From positions 1,924,016-1,988,015 of the forward strand of contig NW_006920411.1 in assembly GCF_000344685.1 (NCBI RefSeq): DNA of 64,000 nt, in the 5' to 3' direction. Positions 11,538 through 23,935 of the stretch are shown piece by piece. Each line of letters begins with the position of its first letter. Positions within the stretch are counted from its first letter, which is position 1. Source of the DNA: Gloeophyllum trabeum ATCC 11539 (taxonomy: Eukaryota > Basidiomycota > Agaricomycetes > Gloeophyllales > Gloeophyllaceae). The notes beneath the pieces were generated by a model. It saw nothing but the letters and a program-made list of their open reading frames with translations. It ran no database searches and was not told the DNA's origin. Made by a program: the position numbers and the translations under genes.

Positions 11538-13913
11538 TGGATATCGACAAAATGTTCAAGGTATCGCGCGGTCATGTCATCCGTTTTGCTCCTCTCTAAC
11601 ACAGCGGGATTCCGTGCAGATGCCTAAGCTGCCCGGGGGAGGCAAGCGCAAAATGCCAGAGGCGCCTACTCCGGAGATGCTGAAAAGGATACGTTTGGAT
11701 TCAGAAGCTGCTTCTGACGGCATTGCGAACGGAGGAGGTCAGGACAAGGGTAAGAGACGAGCTGTAACGATAGAGGATGAAGAGGAGGAATCGGAGACGG
11801 CTCAAGACTTCGCTCCGGGCGGCGACGCGGATTACTTCGTGGAGGAGGACGAGGAAGGCCGTTTCTTCGGAGGAGGTCTGACAAGCGAGCAGAAGGAAAT
11901 CCTTAATATCTTTGACAAGGGGGTAGGCGAGGGTGCGCAAGAAGACGTGAGTAGGATACCTCCGTCTGTGCTCTATCTGACATGGTACTGAGTTCAGGGA
12001 CCCGATAGGTGGAAGAGCTGAACGCGACGGGGATACGCAAACTTCTTCTCAGGTTCGAGCGAGCAGCAAACAAGAACCAGGACCAACGGTCCAAGTATCC
12101 CGATGACCCCTCAAAGTCTGTACTTTCCGAGGGGCTTTTCGCGCTCATGTACTCACGATCGACCTAGATTCATTGACTCAGAGGCGGACCTTGACAGTGC
12201 CATCAAGGCACTACTACCGCTGGCCCAAGTGCCCGCCTTAGCCTATCCCGAGCTCGTCAAATCCGGCATGTTGACTAAGCTAATCGGCCTGCTAACGCAT
12301 GAAAACCCTGATATCGCTCTTGACGTCGTCGAACTCCTCAATGAACTGACGGACGAAGACGTGGGAGACATTGTCGAGGGTGATGAGGAGGCTCAGCAGG
12401 AGAAGGACGCCGCTCTAAAGACACTGATCGAGGCTCTGGTGAGGCTGCTTACTTTTGCTGCAGTGCGTGAGTCTGATTGCTCATTGTACGTAGCTAGAGC
12501 AATCGATCTTCGAGCTTCTGGTCGATAACCTTGGACGGCTGAATGAGGCTGAAGAGTCTGATAGACAGGGCATTTTCCACATATTAGGTACGTTTCAGGC
12601 AGCCGGAAGGGAGTCCACATGCTAAACTCTACCAGGCGTTTTCGAAAACATCCTGGGATTCAACCCTGAGCTATCTACGACGCTCGTCGACAAAACCAGC
12701 ATTATGACATGGCTGCTCAACCGGGTGAAGTCAAAGACACACGATGAAAATCGAGGCTACGCGGCTGAGATCCTATCCATTCTGCTTCAAAATAATAGGA
12801 AGAACAGACTGACATTTGGTGATAAGGATGGGGTTGAGATTCTTTTGAACATCCTTTCGGTGAGTATGCGTACAGGTCCTGTCTCGACGGTACCTGATGT
12901 TCCTTTTAGCAATATCGACGACGGGATCCTGTCGACGGTGACGAGGCCGAATTCATGGAGAACATCTTCGATACGCTATGCTCAGCTCTCGGGGAACCCG
13001 AGATTAAGGACCTGTTCTTGAAGAGTGAGGGTGTCGACCTGATGGTGCTGCTCATGAAGTAAGTCCCCGCCTTTTGATCTCCCCGTGCGGGCTTCTTGAC
13101 GAATTTTGTGCAGAGAAAAGATGGAGTCGCGGTCACGCGCAATCAAAGTATTGGATTATGCCATGTCCGGCACCGCTGGCACTTCGACCTGCGAGACGTT
13201 TGTCGATGCCCTGGGTCTGAAGAGCTTATTCGCGGCTCTTATGGGCAAGGGTTCCAAGAAAAGCAAGAACGTGACGACTCCTGCGTCAGAAGACATAGGG
13301 CACATCCTCAGCATCATCTCGTCGTTATTCTCCAATTTGCCGTCCGAATCCCCAGCAAGGGTTCGGTTGCTGGCGAAGTTCGTGGAGAACAACTACGAGA
13401 AGGTGGACAAGCTACTTGAGATACGGGAGAACGCTCAACTGAGGCTCGTCATAGTCGATTCCGAGATCGATCAGGAGAAGAAGGTGGGTAGTGTCTGCAG
13501 AGTGTCCAATGTTTTCCTCTGACATCGCCATCCAGGAGTTGCTGGAAGATGGCGAAGAGATTGGTCAGGAAGAGGAAGATGCTTGGTACCTCCGCCGTCT
13601 CGATGGAGGCTTGTTCACCATGCAGACGACCGATTACATTCTAGCTTGGATAGCCATGGAGGATGATGGGGTATGCTTTCTCTTGTAGCTTACAATCATG
13701 ATACTTACGAACAATCTATAGGTCCGTTCACATCTCACGAAAATGCTGGATCGCAAAAACAAGTCTTTGAAGGACATCGTGCGGACACTCGGGATTTATC
13801 ACGACAACGTGGACGAAGAGGAGGTACCGCCGGAAGAAGCCAACGACCCGAACCGCGCCCCGTCACAAAAGGAGATCCTAAAAGCACTCATCGCTTTCCT
13901 GGACTCTTGCTGA
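11538..13913 (+). CDS. CTNNBL1: Beta-catenin-like protein 1 homologue (spliceosome-associated ARM protein)
   Basis: Armadillo-repeat protein of the CTNNBL1 family, which associates with the Prp19/CDC5 part of the spliceosome. A tiny first exon codes for MDIDKMFK (11538-11561) and splices to a CAG|ATG acceptor at 11620. The N-terminus holds basic and acidic stretches (KRKMPEAPTPEMLKRIRLD, then EDEEEESETAQDF), probably a nuclear localisation signal. The ARM part begins DLDSAIKALLPLAQVPALAY and LIGLLTHENPDIALDVVELL, with the family-typical NELTDEDV and IFHILGVFENILGF. Later exons give MTWLLNRVKSKTHDENRGYA, AAEILSILLQNNRKNR and LLMKEKMESRSRAIKVLDYA. The C-terminus LIAFLDSC ends at TGA 13911-13913. 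Many short introns interrupt it. The gene converges on UTP15 with 99 bp between stops. Confidence 0.88.
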
Positions 13914-14012
13914 GCCCGCACGACGAGGCACTTGTATGATATATGCTATTTATTATGCTACATATGGCACCAGGTATAATAAATTACATATGTAATGCGC
14001 GACGGACGATGA

Positions 14013-15823
14013 TCACGTAGCCATCAAGGCAGCTGACCCCAAGACCATGTCGAGGGCCCCTTTGGTTTTGAGCAGCTCTTTCTGGAATTGCAGCTCTTGG
14101 GCTACCTTCTTCCGGAGCCGCAGGAAGAGCGAGTCGATCAGAGGCGATTGACCTAATACCGCTCCGTACATTTCTGCAGACGGTTTAGTCTCGACGGTCG
14201 CAGGCGGACAGCTGGGTGCATACCAATCACTAAGCCTGCGACATCGCAAGCCATTTCCCCAAACCTAGGATCGCTGACATTCTTCAATAAAAGGCGAAGT
14301 ACTGGCTCCAGAAGAACGTCGTCGCGTCCCGACAGTGCTGTGCGGAGACCGTCGCGATGGATGAGCTCCTGGATCAGGGCGAAGGCTGTTGTGGGTGGGA
14401 CATTCTAAGGGCCTGTGTCAGCTAACGACCTCACATGGCCTGACCTCATCAGTTGCTCACCTTTCTCAGAACGGAATCCAAGGCAGCGGAGTACTTGAAA
14501 CCTTTGAGGAGTCGGTCGTACTCCCTGAGTCGCTTCTTTCGCCGACTTTCCACCTTCAGTTCGTCGACGTCGCCGACGGGTTTGGATTTCACTTTACTCT
14601 TGACGCGCCCCTCCCCGATGGCTGGAAGGGACCCGCCTAAAAATGATTCGAATGTCCCAGATTGGAGGGCAGCGGCAGAGAAGGGATCGTCGGTAGCGGC
14701 TTCTGATGCTTTCGGTTGCCGCCGACGGACCGAGAGCGTGCCGTCTGACATGCCAGCAGCGATGTGCGTTTCATCCGGCTGAAGATGTGCATTAACTTGC
14801 GAAGTTGTGAAATGCAGGTAGGACGGACGTACCGAGATAGCAACGCAAAGGACGGGCGCAGGATACCTCATCGTGTGCACTACTTTGTACGAGCTCACGT
14901 CGTAGACCTTGACCATATGGTCCAATCCACCCGACAGCAGTCGACTGGCGTTGGAGTCGAACGCAAGAGACGTGACCGTCTTCTGGTGATTTGACAGGGC
15001 GCGCGTACACCGCCCGCCCGCAACCAGGTCCCAGACGCGCAGGATGGGACCCGCGGTGGATAGCGCGACTGTGCCGGAGGGGAACATGAGCACCTGCTCC
15101 ACGGGCGAGGTGTTCCTGCTCCCCGCGCTCGCGTCCGGCCCGCCCATAACCATCTCGCACTCTCCCGTGCGCGTGTCGAATAAGCGCACGGTCGTGTCGT
15201 ACGAACCGGTTAGGACGAGGTGGGGGTTGGAGGTGGAGAACTGGCCGGAGCGCACGTAGTCCGTGTGATCGACAAAGGTAGTGACGGCGGATTGGGAAGG
15301 GACATCCCAGACCTTGACGGTCGAGTCGTCCGAGCATGAGAGGACTTGGGTATGGTTCAGGGCGGAGAATTTGGTGACATGGACTGGCTGCTTGTGCGAG
15401 TCGAGCGTCCGGAGGATAGCGCGGGAGTTGATGTCAAAGACCTAGCCACGTAACTCTTGAGTCGTTGAGCAGAAATATGACGCGAGAGCACCAGAGCGCG
15501 ATACATACTTGGATGAGGCCCGTGTCGTCGCCTGCAACCACCAGCTTCCCGTCCCCGCGTATGCAGCCGCTCCGGGCAATGTCCTTGAACCGCGATATTG
15601 TCTTCGTGACCTTTTGTGTTCTCGGCGCATATATCTGGACCCTGGTCGCGGACGTGACCGCATACCTGTGGGGTTTTGAGGGGGAGAAATGGATGGAGGT
15701 GACGGGTGCGTATTCCTTGATGAAGACGGGGTGCTTGAACTGGCGCCAGTATCTGGACTCTGCGTTGTGTCTCGTGGCCGTCGGCCGATGCGACTTTTTG
15801 ACGACGACGGGCTGGTAGTCCAT
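14013..15823 (-). CDS. UTP15: U3 snoRNP protein UTP15 (WD40, t-UTP complex)
   Basis: Component of the nucleolar small-subunit processome, in the t-UTP subcomplex that acts at the start of 18S rRNA maturation. The chosen start at 15823 gives MDYQPVVVKKSHRPTATRHN; upstream in-frame sequence has no family likeness. An N-terminal WD40 propeller follows: SRYWRQFKHPVFIKEYAPVT, RVQIYAPRTQKVTKTISRFK, RSGCIRGDGKLVVAGDDTG, HLVLTGSYDTTVRLFDTRTG, SRLLSGGLDHMVKVYDVSS. A C-terminal UTP15 domain follows (RRKKRLREYDRLLKGFKYSA, VLGQSPLIDSLFLRLRKKV), ending LMAT and TGA at 14013-14015. Length fits the family at about 520 residues. It is divergent with TCTP, 227 bp between starts. Confidence 0.92.
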
Positions 15824-16050
15824 GGCGGCGCAGATTCCTGGCCTCCTCGAGGGCTTGTGCCACCGCTCTCGATCACAATTTTTGGGACGCACGTGGCCTT
15901 GAGTAGTCACGTGGCCGATAATCGATTGCTCCTCGTCGGACAGTTTTCTGGCTGTGGATCCGGCGCGCCTGTATATCTCGACTCCAATCTCCTCTGCGCT
16001 CTGCACCTCCTTCCTTCTTTCCTTCTTGTACATCTCCCTAGACCTTCAAA

Positions 16051-16773
16051 ATGTTGTTGTACACCGACATCATCACCGACGATGAGATGTTCTCTGATGC
16101 CTTCCCCATGTGGGTCCTGTTTCCTTGGCTTGAGCCTCGGTTCTGCAGCTCATCGTTCCTCCAGCAAGCTCGTCGACGACATCGTTTTCGAGGTAGACTG
16201 CCAGATGGTCACCATCAAAAAAGGCGCCGACGTCGACATCGGTGCGTACCCCGTCCCTTATCGCGCACTCTGCATCCCGTCCTAACCGTCCGACAGGCGC
16301 CAACCCCTCCGCCGAGGAGCAGGACGAGGGTGTCGAGGACGGACAGGAGACCGTCAACAACGTCGTGCACTCCTTCCGTCTCCAGCAGACATCGTTCGAC
16401 AAGAAGTCCTACCTCACCTACCTCAAGGGTTACATGAAGACCGTCAAGGCGAAGCTGGCCGAGACCAACCCCGAGCGCGTGGAGGCGTTCGAGAAGGGTG
16501 CCCAGGCGTTCGCGAAGAAGCTTGTGGCCAACTTCAAGGACTTCGAATTCGTAAGTGATCCTTTTCCGCTGCGTCAGGATGTCGTTCTCATCGTATCGTG
16601 CTAGTACACCGGTGAATCGATGAACCCTGATGGTATGATTGCCCTCCTCAACTACCGCGAGGACGGTGTCACCCGTAAGTCGAGTTCAGATGCAACCAGC
16701 CTACTGAGCGCTTACCTGCCTTGTAGCCTATTTCACTTTCTGGAAGGACGGTTTGAAGGAGGTCAAGCTCTAA
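16051..16773 (+). CDS. TMA19: Translationally controlled tumor protein (TCTP/Tma19)
   Basis: Small abundant cytosolic protein that associates with ribosomes. Five exons (16051-16109, 16165-16241, 16297-16550, 16605-16674, 16727-16773) sum to 507 nt, 168 residues, the normal TCTP length. The start MLLYTDIITDDEMFSDAF is canonical. The second exon, joined as FPIKLVDDIVFEVDC, places the conserved DDIVxEVDC motif. The C-terminus reads GMIALLNYREDGVTPYFTFW and KDGLKEVKL. The first acceptor (ending at 16164) was chosen because another AG 16 bp upstream would shift the frame. Two TCTP signatures are present: the NPSAEE acidic loop and the helical hairpin SYLTYLKGYMKTVKAKL. An abundant mRNA is expected, and the short shared promoter with UTP15 fits growth-linked expression. 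Confidence 0.95.
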
Positions 16774-17066
16774 TTTTTCTTTGTGGTCTACCTGTTATTA
16801 TTGTCTCCTTTGTATCCTCTGCATTGTATGGGCGGGTGTGCTGATAGCATCGGAATCAAACAAGTTGTAAGCACGTTGCAAGTCTCTCCGTTGCGGGAAC
16901 TCGAATGACCCTTCGAAGAGCAATCCCGGTGTTCGATTCCTTCGTAAGTACATAAGCAATAAATAACTACGGAAAATACAGAGCTCCGCCAAATCATCCG
17001 AGTTGAAAGTTCAATTACCATTCAATTCTCCCAGTAGATTAGCTATACATGAAAGTGCGTAAACAC

Positions 17067-18817
17067 TCAGAGCTCATCATGCTCGCGATGCTCGTGAGAC
17101 GCGTTTTGGGAAGGCGTGTTGGGATCGAGCGGGTTCTTGGCGTGCTCCTCAACGAAGGCAACCAAGCTCTCGAGCGACCGATCACCATCGTAGTCGAGGA
17201 ACTCCTTGGATCCAGCAGGCTTGAACTTGAGAGTGGGGAAGCCAGAGATGCGGAAAGGGACGGAAGGAGGGAGATCATTCTCAGTAGCTTCCATTTTGGC
17301 GCTAGGTTCAAAAGTCAGTATACAGTCGTATACACCACTGGCTGCATTACTCACATGACAACGCGGTCCTTGACATCACCGAACTTCTCGCCAAGGCTGT
17401 CCCAAGTGGGCTTCAGGCGCTTGCAGTGACCACACCTACCATCAGGTAAACATCAAATCAGGCATATATTGACAGAACAAACCAACCATGATGCGTAGAA
17501 TTCGACAAAGACATCCTTACTGTCATCGAAGACAACCTCATCAAACTGCTTGCCGACCAAGTTGAAAACCGGCTCGTCCTGGGTCTCGGGAATAGGCTGG
17601 CTCTTGAGCTGGGGTTGGAGCTTGCCATCGACGTATTGGTCGACCCAGTGCTCGACAGCCGCCGGCGAGTACTCCTCGTTCTGGTCAAGCGGGTACTTGA
17701 GCTGCTTCTCGAGGTCCTGGATGACAAAGGCGGGCCACTTCTGCTCGGGCAGGTTGAGCGCACGAGCGTGGTCGCCGAACTTGATCGCGTCGATCCAGAC
17801 GAAGTTGACCTTGCCCTTGAACTTGGCGGCGACGGGGCGAATGGCGTCGATGTATTCCTGGCGCTTCTCGACGCTGGGGTCGAGGAACAGGTAGGCCAGG
17901 GGCTTCCCGCTCTGGGCGTAGGTCTGGTAGTTCTCGGCGCCGACTTCATCAATGATAGGGATGGCGAGCTCCTTGATCCAGTCCTCGAGGTCCTTGACCG
18001 TGGCAGAGGCGACGGGGTACGGGTATTCAGTTTGGGGCTCGTCGAACTGACGGTAGACAACGATAGCAGGGGTACTGACCCCGGCAGCTTCGATAGCAGC
18101 GGAGTCAGTGGACAGGCCGAAGAGGTAGTCATCGCGGTGCTTGTTCGCCGTGGCGCTGAACTCCGGGGCAGGGGCGGCGTCCGTGCTGCTGGCGTAGAGG
18201 ACGACGACGACCTTGTCAGCCTTCTTGAACTCCTCGTGGTTCGCAGCCGTCACGTCGGTAACAGCAGGGAGGGCTTGTCTAAACGTGTGTTAATGAGATT
18301 ACATCCCCAACAGAAATAAATCAGTCGACGCACTTGGTCATGTAGCTGATGATACCATCAGCCTTCCTGGGACCCGTGTAGTCGGTGGGTTCGCCTTGCC
18401 GGAAGACCTTGAGAGTGCTACAAGGCGAACCATTACAAACCGCGCGAGTCAGGGCAAGGTGGCATACTTACGGGTATCCCTGGACGCCATGAGCTTGGCA
18501 AAGGTCGGCCTCGTCGACACAGTTGACCTTGGCAAGCTTAATGTTCTTTTCCTTCAGAGCAGTAGCCGCCTGCTCGTATTCGGGAGCGAGAGCTTTGCAG
18601 TGTCCGCACCTGGATATCACTCAGTCACCTGGAATCATACGTCGTACGGAGGTGCGTACCATGGCGCGAAGAACTCGACGAGCATCAAAGGCTCGGGGCT
18701 GACGAGCGACTGGAAGTTGGACGGGTTCAGGTCAATGACATCGGAGTCGCCCTCGGCAGCCGCGATGCCAGCCAAGGCCAGCAGCGACGCTGTTGAAAGG
18801 AAAGACTGGAAACGCAT
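17067..18817 (-). CDS. PDI1: Protein disulfide isomerase, ER lumen
   Basis: ER oxidoreductase that forms and reshuffles disulfides. A signal peptide ([20 protein letters not shown]) opens the protein, and a C-terminal HDEL retrieves it to the ER. The order is thioredoxin domains a-b-b'-a'. Both a and a' carry WCGHCK, with the a-site around [19 protein letters not shown] and the a'-site around [16 protein letters not shown]. The b domains lack cysteines of that type. Both active-site motifs are split by introns (18610-18659 and 17436-17486) inside the Trp codon. The length of about 500 residues is typical. An ATG 12 bp upstream (18829, MLRT) is an alternative start, but 18817 gives the better signal peptide. 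Confidence 0.95.
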
Positions 18818-18888
18818 CGTCCGAAGCAAGCCTCGAGCTCGCGATACAAAGGAAGGAGAATGTAGTCGGAGAGCGGCCGACGGGGTAG

Positions 18889-18896
18889 CTTATATA
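18889..18896 (-). promoter_or_regulatory. TATA box of the PDI gene
   Basis: Read on the minus strand the sequence is TATATAAG, 72-79 bp before the PDI ATG. Its position and orientation fit a core promoter element. Confidence 0.55.
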
Positions 18897-19766
18897 CGGG
18901 AGCAAAGGTCGACGTGTCAATTCCATCCCCTGATTGATCGCGGTTTGCCGGTGGCGGTAACCTCTTCGAATATCTTACTCACCACCTCGGCCTTCAAGTC
19001 AACATGGCTTACCAGACGTCGGTATACCAGAGTGCTGTCTCGAGGCTCCATTCTCTCTGGAAATTGTGCACAACGTCCTGGAGGCGCCTCCTGTGTGCTC
19101 ACTCGGCGTTGCGGTATATTTCGCCACGTCTCTGCCACGTCTTGCGCTGCCTTTAGGCGGCTGTAACTTCTGTAACGTCTCGCTGACAGTGTGATCCCGC
19201 ATAGCGATTTGCGCCATGCATTCATTTTTGCCAAGTTTCTTGCCTCCGAGCTGTACAGAGTGAGACCCGATACCGACTACCTCGATCACCTGACGGTGAC
19301 ACAAGGAGGATGTTCTGAGTTAGAAAGACGGACAAGACCACTCCCATGAACATTTGGAGAGCGCCTTAAGCTTCAATCCTGCAGCCGCAAGACTGAGGCC
19401 TTCCACACTTCGACGGTCTCAATAACATGATTATTCGTCCCATCGTCGTTGCTGGTGGTAAAGACTGTTTATCAGGAGGAAGTGGCCGGATCAACAAGCA
19501 CTCCATGATGGGCCCTTTGCAGCACATGTGCATACCCCTTGGGCTCGGAGGTCACGGCGTAGCAGCAGCATGGTTCTGCTTCATCTCCACGGCGATCGGA
19601 CATTCCCAATCGTGGGTGGAGGATTCTATTGCTGCTGCCGCCGATACGGCCGGACAGACTCAAATATGGCCGAGCAATCCACCAGAGCATGATTGTGGAC
19701 TATGCCACAAGTCATAAATTATTCAAACCTCAAGCGCATCAGCTACAGATAGTCCGATGTACCGTT
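18897..19766. other. Intergenic stretch, no gene seen
   Basis: About 870 bp between the PDI promoter and the verprolin stop. Open frames of about 100 codons occur on both strands over the same bases but have no recognisable domain and no consistent splice pattern. They are probably chance frames in GC-rich DNA. Confidence 0.45.
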
Positions 19767-21044
19767 CTAGAGTGCACTTAGATCAAAGTCGCTCCCTTTC
19801 TGTCGCCCACTAGGGTATTTCTTCGGGCTAGGCTTGAAAGGGCGGGGAGGAGGGAAATCGCTGACTGGAAATGTATGGGGCCCGACTTGAGCAGGTGGAT
19901 CAGGGACTGCGCAAATGCTGCATTAGTATCTACTCCGACACACGCAGATATATCGACATCCATACTTTTCTGATGAGATCCGTTTGTAGCAGGCCTGCTG
20001 GACACACCGTTCGTATTCCCAATGGACGACAGCGCCCTACCCAAGGACGACGATACGTTAGATGGAGGGCCGGCTGATATGGTTCGGGATCTGGCAGGGG
20101 AAGGACCCGGGGGAGGCGGAGGGGGCGCTAGACTAGTAGGCCGAGGAGGCGGTGGGGCGGGCGCAGAGTGTGATGGTTCGGACTCGGACACGGCTCGCGG
20201 GCGTACCGGGGGCGGGGGAGGGGCGCCTTTGCGAGCAGGTGGAGGGGGAGGTACTGCCCTGCTGGGCGGTCCGGCAGCAGAGGAAGGACGAGCAGGCGGA
20301 GGAGGGGGCGGGGCTCGACCAGGTGTCGTCGGTGGCGGCGGTACTTTGCGCGAGGGGAGACTCGGCGGGACCGCGCTGTTTCGGGGAGGTATGGCAGGAG
20401 CAGGACGGGAGGGTGTGTTCTGCGACGAGGAACGAGCCGGGGAAGAGGTGCGAGGAGGGATCGCGGGAGGGACGCGGGTAGGGGGAGTTGAAGGGCGGCT
20501 GATCTCCGGCGGAGGTCTGCGAGGAGGGGCGGGTGCTCTGGCAGGCGGTGGCGGAACTGACCGCGATGGTACGGACGGTGCTGCGCGTGCCGGAGGCGTT
20601 GGCGACGGTGCAGGTTTCGGAGGAGGGGGAGCCCTACTCGGTGGCTGAGGAGGCGGGGGCGCTGGGGGTGCAGGAGATGCACCGTCACGCTTCGGTATTG
20701 AGGGAGGTTTGCCTAAAGTTGGCGCTTTGGCTGGCGGGGAGATCAATACTCGCTCACAGAGGATAGAGGCCCAACGCACCCAGATTTGACTGGCCCGCGG
20801 GTTTCAACTTGGGCATGCCTCCAGCGAAGAGCCCTCCCAACTGCGGCGGGCCACCCCCTCCCGACAACGAAGGGCCTCCTCCCCCCGATAACGCTGCGCC
20901 GATGCCTCCTGCTCCGCCCCCTCCACCTCCACCACCCCCGCTGCTCTTGCTTGCATCAATAATCGGGGCGCTGCGATCATTGGTTTCTGCCTTCTTCAGT
21001 TTCTTCCCGGCCTGGATCTGCTTTAACAGCTCAGACGATGCCAT
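19767..21044 (-). CDS. VRP1: Verprolin/WIP-like actin regulator (WH2 domain)
   Basis: WASP-interacting protein of the cortical actin patch. The N-terminus MASSELLKQIQAGKKLKKAE is a WH2 actin-binding motif. A poly-Gly tract follows, then about 250 residues of Pro-rich sequence with many PPPPP runs and PSRxxPP motifs, expected to bind SH3 domains and profilin. After an intron of about 90 bp (donor GTATGG, acceptor GCGCAG near 19910) the C-terminus reads PHTFPVSDFPPPRPFKPSPK and ends FDLSAL. It closely resembles the WASP-binding tail of WIP/verprolin (SDLPPPEPF type). The stop is TAG at 19767-19769. The first intron was placed as SNL|A (GTGCGT donor near 20797), because it keeps the frame. The same bases on the plus strand give a long Gly-rich open frame, which is a shadow. 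Confidence 0.88.
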
Positions 21045-21405
21045 AGTGGTGGAAGGACAAGTTAGGACGGCGTTATTCCCACGACTTTCTGGTGGCCACA
21101 ACAGTTGAACTGCCTCAGTCAGTGATCAAGTCAGTGTAGCCGGGGTGTGCTCAAGAATTTTCTTTCGAGATTGCAACCTGCGAGACCAGAGCGAGCCAGG
21201 TCAGTTTTTTGGCAAAGCTCCGGGACAGAGAATTGCCCGGAAGTATTATCCGACCTGTTAATTAGCTATGGTACAGTAAACACTGCCAGATATATACATG
21301 CTGGTCGCAGTCTCAGTTTCACTTATATTACTAGTGAACCATTCTCATGGTTATTATAGACAGAACACAGTTGCTATACAGTACCACGCTCAGACGGGCG
21401 GACGA

Positions 21406-23907
21406 TCAGTAGGCAGCCGGCACCGCCCAATCCCCAGCATCACTCCCGGCGCGAGATCCTTCAAGGTGTTCAGGGAGACTTTCGCTCCGCGGCCTGGTTG
21501 ACCTGACACTTTCAGCATCTCCTTGCCTTGCCGCTCTCTGCAGAGACCGAGCTGACGACAATGGAGGGGGTCTGGGTCCCCTAATCGCGCCGAAGGAGTC
21601 CCGCTGGCTGCCATCGGGGGCGAGACGGGGCTGAGCGGGAAGACCCAACGGACTCCTCCTACCAGACGACAACGCCGGCGCGGCCAACCTGCTCGCTACC
21701 CGACGCAAGGACTGGTTACCGAACGTCCGCCTCCTCCCCGATCCCGGCACCACTGACGACGACTGCGATCCACGTCGAGCACCAGCTTCGTACACTACAG
21801 GCAACTCTTGCGTAGCCATCCCGCGTGGAGAGACGGCCGAATACAGCTGAGCGACACTACTCGCAGACGTCGACATGGAATCCCGAGGTGAACTCCTAGT
21901 CGAGAAACGAGAGCCAACAGACCAACGCTTGGTTCTGTCCCGTTTCGGCTTCGCCGTACTAGGGGTGTAGCGGATGATGTCTGAACCTAGTACCGCAGAA
22001 CTGAGCGTTCTGGTACTGCCTACATGCGACACGTCGTCCCTGTCCCAGGTGGGTGAAACGGCGATCGATATTTGCGGGCGTCGGCGGTTCGGTACTAGGG
22101 GACCTGGAGGAGCATCTTGCTCAAATTGCCTTGCAAACTCCACTTGGGAGGAAAGAATCTGGCGATTTATCAGATCCCGCTGTACGACCGGCTGTAACTC
22201 CATCTTCTCCTTCCCAGCACGGGTTCCAAGGGTTTCCTGAGGTCCTATGCCAGGCGGAGAGGGTAGTACAGCCCGTCGACCTGTAGCATCGTAAGGAATG
22301 CGATCACTCGCAAGCGAGTCCATGCTCCTTATGCCACGGCCTTCATTGGCTGGGAGGCCCCTGGTGTTCGATGGATTACTATAGAGCGAGACAGGTGGCA
22401 GGACGGGAGCGAGTGAAGGAGCCTTGAGCGGACTGAGATATATACGCGGCGCCGGGCTACTGAGAGGTGACCCTAAAATGGCGACCCTCGCAACAGCACT
22501 TCGATAATGGTAGGCAACTGATGTGCTAAGTCAGATATGACAGGCACCCATAAATGGGAGAGTACTAACGAAGAACCAGCAGGAAGCCAATACTGGTCGG
22601 GATGAAATTAGGCACGTCCCTATCGGATAACGCCGTCGGTGCAGCCATTATCTCCAGAGCTAGAAGGCTCAGCGCTTGCGCAATTCGTCTCTCGAACAAA
22701 CCCTTCAGTCCTTGACGCGAGGGCAGCCCAGCCGACCGTTTCATGATCAACGTTGACAGCCGGAAGATAACATAGAAATCAAAGACAATATGGAAGATAA
22801 CGGATGTCAGAGCAATTGGTAAGAAGCTATACAGAAGATGCAATGGTCGCATCAGTTCTATTCAACAGCGTATATGCGAGAACGTACAGGTTGCGGGTGC
22901 AGGTGAAGGCACGGAGGGGTCGTATGGGACTGTGTAAGTACCCCGGTCAGTACCGCAAAGAAGTTAGAGACATCGTAGCAGATACGCGTACTTTATCATC
23001 CCTATGTTAATGGCATTCGTCGCAAATATAAGCCCTGCGAGTACATCAGCACTGCAAGGCGGCAAATCTATAGGAGACAACCTACCTACGCCGATCAATA
23101 ACCAACCCAAGAATAGCATGTACTCCCAAGTCCTGATACCCAGGGACCTGAGTTCTTGACGAAGGATGAAGAGCCCGACAAGACGTCCAGAATGCGCGGA
23201 CATATCGCCCCATGCAATCACAAACGCTGCAACTGCGCGTCAGCGATCAGTCAATGATCCGCGCTATCAGACGCACCGCATGCCGTATCTGCCCCTGCAC
23301 CGTAAGTGATGAGAGACAAGAAATCACCAAGGCTGGCAAGCACGAAGCAGAATGACAGGATGAAGATCAGCGTGCTCCGGTCCTCTCGAAGATGTGCCTC
23401 CGTGAGAGGTGTTATTGCAGATCCTGGGATAGTCGGTTTCTCCTGGGCTTCAGGGTCGGAGACAGGAATCTCTGGACGATTCGCGATACTCGAGAACCGG
23501 AACACAGTATCCAGCCGTCGCGCGAGTGTGCGAAGAAGTGGCGAGGTTGCGAGGCATTGCAAGCTGCACCAGAAAGCCCCTCCAAGAAAGAATATCGATA
23601 CTTCACGACTAGATGATATAAGACATACATCAATGCCGGTATGTAGAGCGTCGAGCGGGACTCTACCCACACGTTCGGGGAAAATACAGAACCCAGATCA
23701 ACTGAAGGGCTGTAGTCCATTCCTAGGCACGGCCCGACGCGCTCTTAGGGAAAGCGACCCGCCCGACACCAGCCCAGCTTGAAGGTGCCCAGAACAATAT
23801 ATGATGTGGTCCTGCCACACGGAGCCAGCTCGTAGCGGAAGTGAAAGGAGAGCGAGCAATGTAATGGAGGCGGAAACCAGACCGAGGCGGCCTCCGACAT
23901 CCTGCAA
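21406..23907 (-). CDS. Multi-pass membrane protein with long Ser/Pro/Arg-rich tail, unknown function
   Basis: No family was recognised. Several exons on the minus strand code for hydrophobic segments: LVSASITLLALLSLPLRAG, STLYIPALMYVLYHLVV, FFLGGAFWCSLQCLATS, STLIFILSFCFVLASLGDFL, YMLFLGWLLIGVG, AGLIFATNAINIGMIK, FLPIALTSVIFHIVFDFYVI and IPTSIGFLLVL. That is about seven or eight passes. The last exon (21406-22323) is a hydrophilic tail of about 300 residues rich in Ser, Arg and Pro (SGRRRTFGNQSLRRVASRL), probably cytosolic and phosphorylated. The layout resembles an orphan 7TM receptor, but no receptor motif is seen. The 5' end is unresolved: the first coding exon near 23907 opens after an acceptor-like TTGCAG, and no upstream exon with a start codon fits its frame. 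Exon limits are approximate. Confidence 0.5.
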
Positions 23908-23935
23908 CTCTAAGAGCGACTAGCGGAGAGACATT

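Noticed and set aside
16855..16950. Possible tRNA B-box (GTTCGATTCC) near 16926
   Set aside because: The flanking bases do not form a T-arm stem, and no A-box or acceptor stem fits.
18917..19304. Overlapping minus frames upstream of PDI as a separate gene
   Set aside because: About 100 codons each, no recognisable domain, no consistent start or splice pattern, and a competing plus-strand frame.
20022..20648. Plus-strand 208-codon Gly-rich open frame
   Set aside because: It is the complement of the Pro-rich verprolin coding sequence; poly-Pro codons read as poly-Gly on the other strand.
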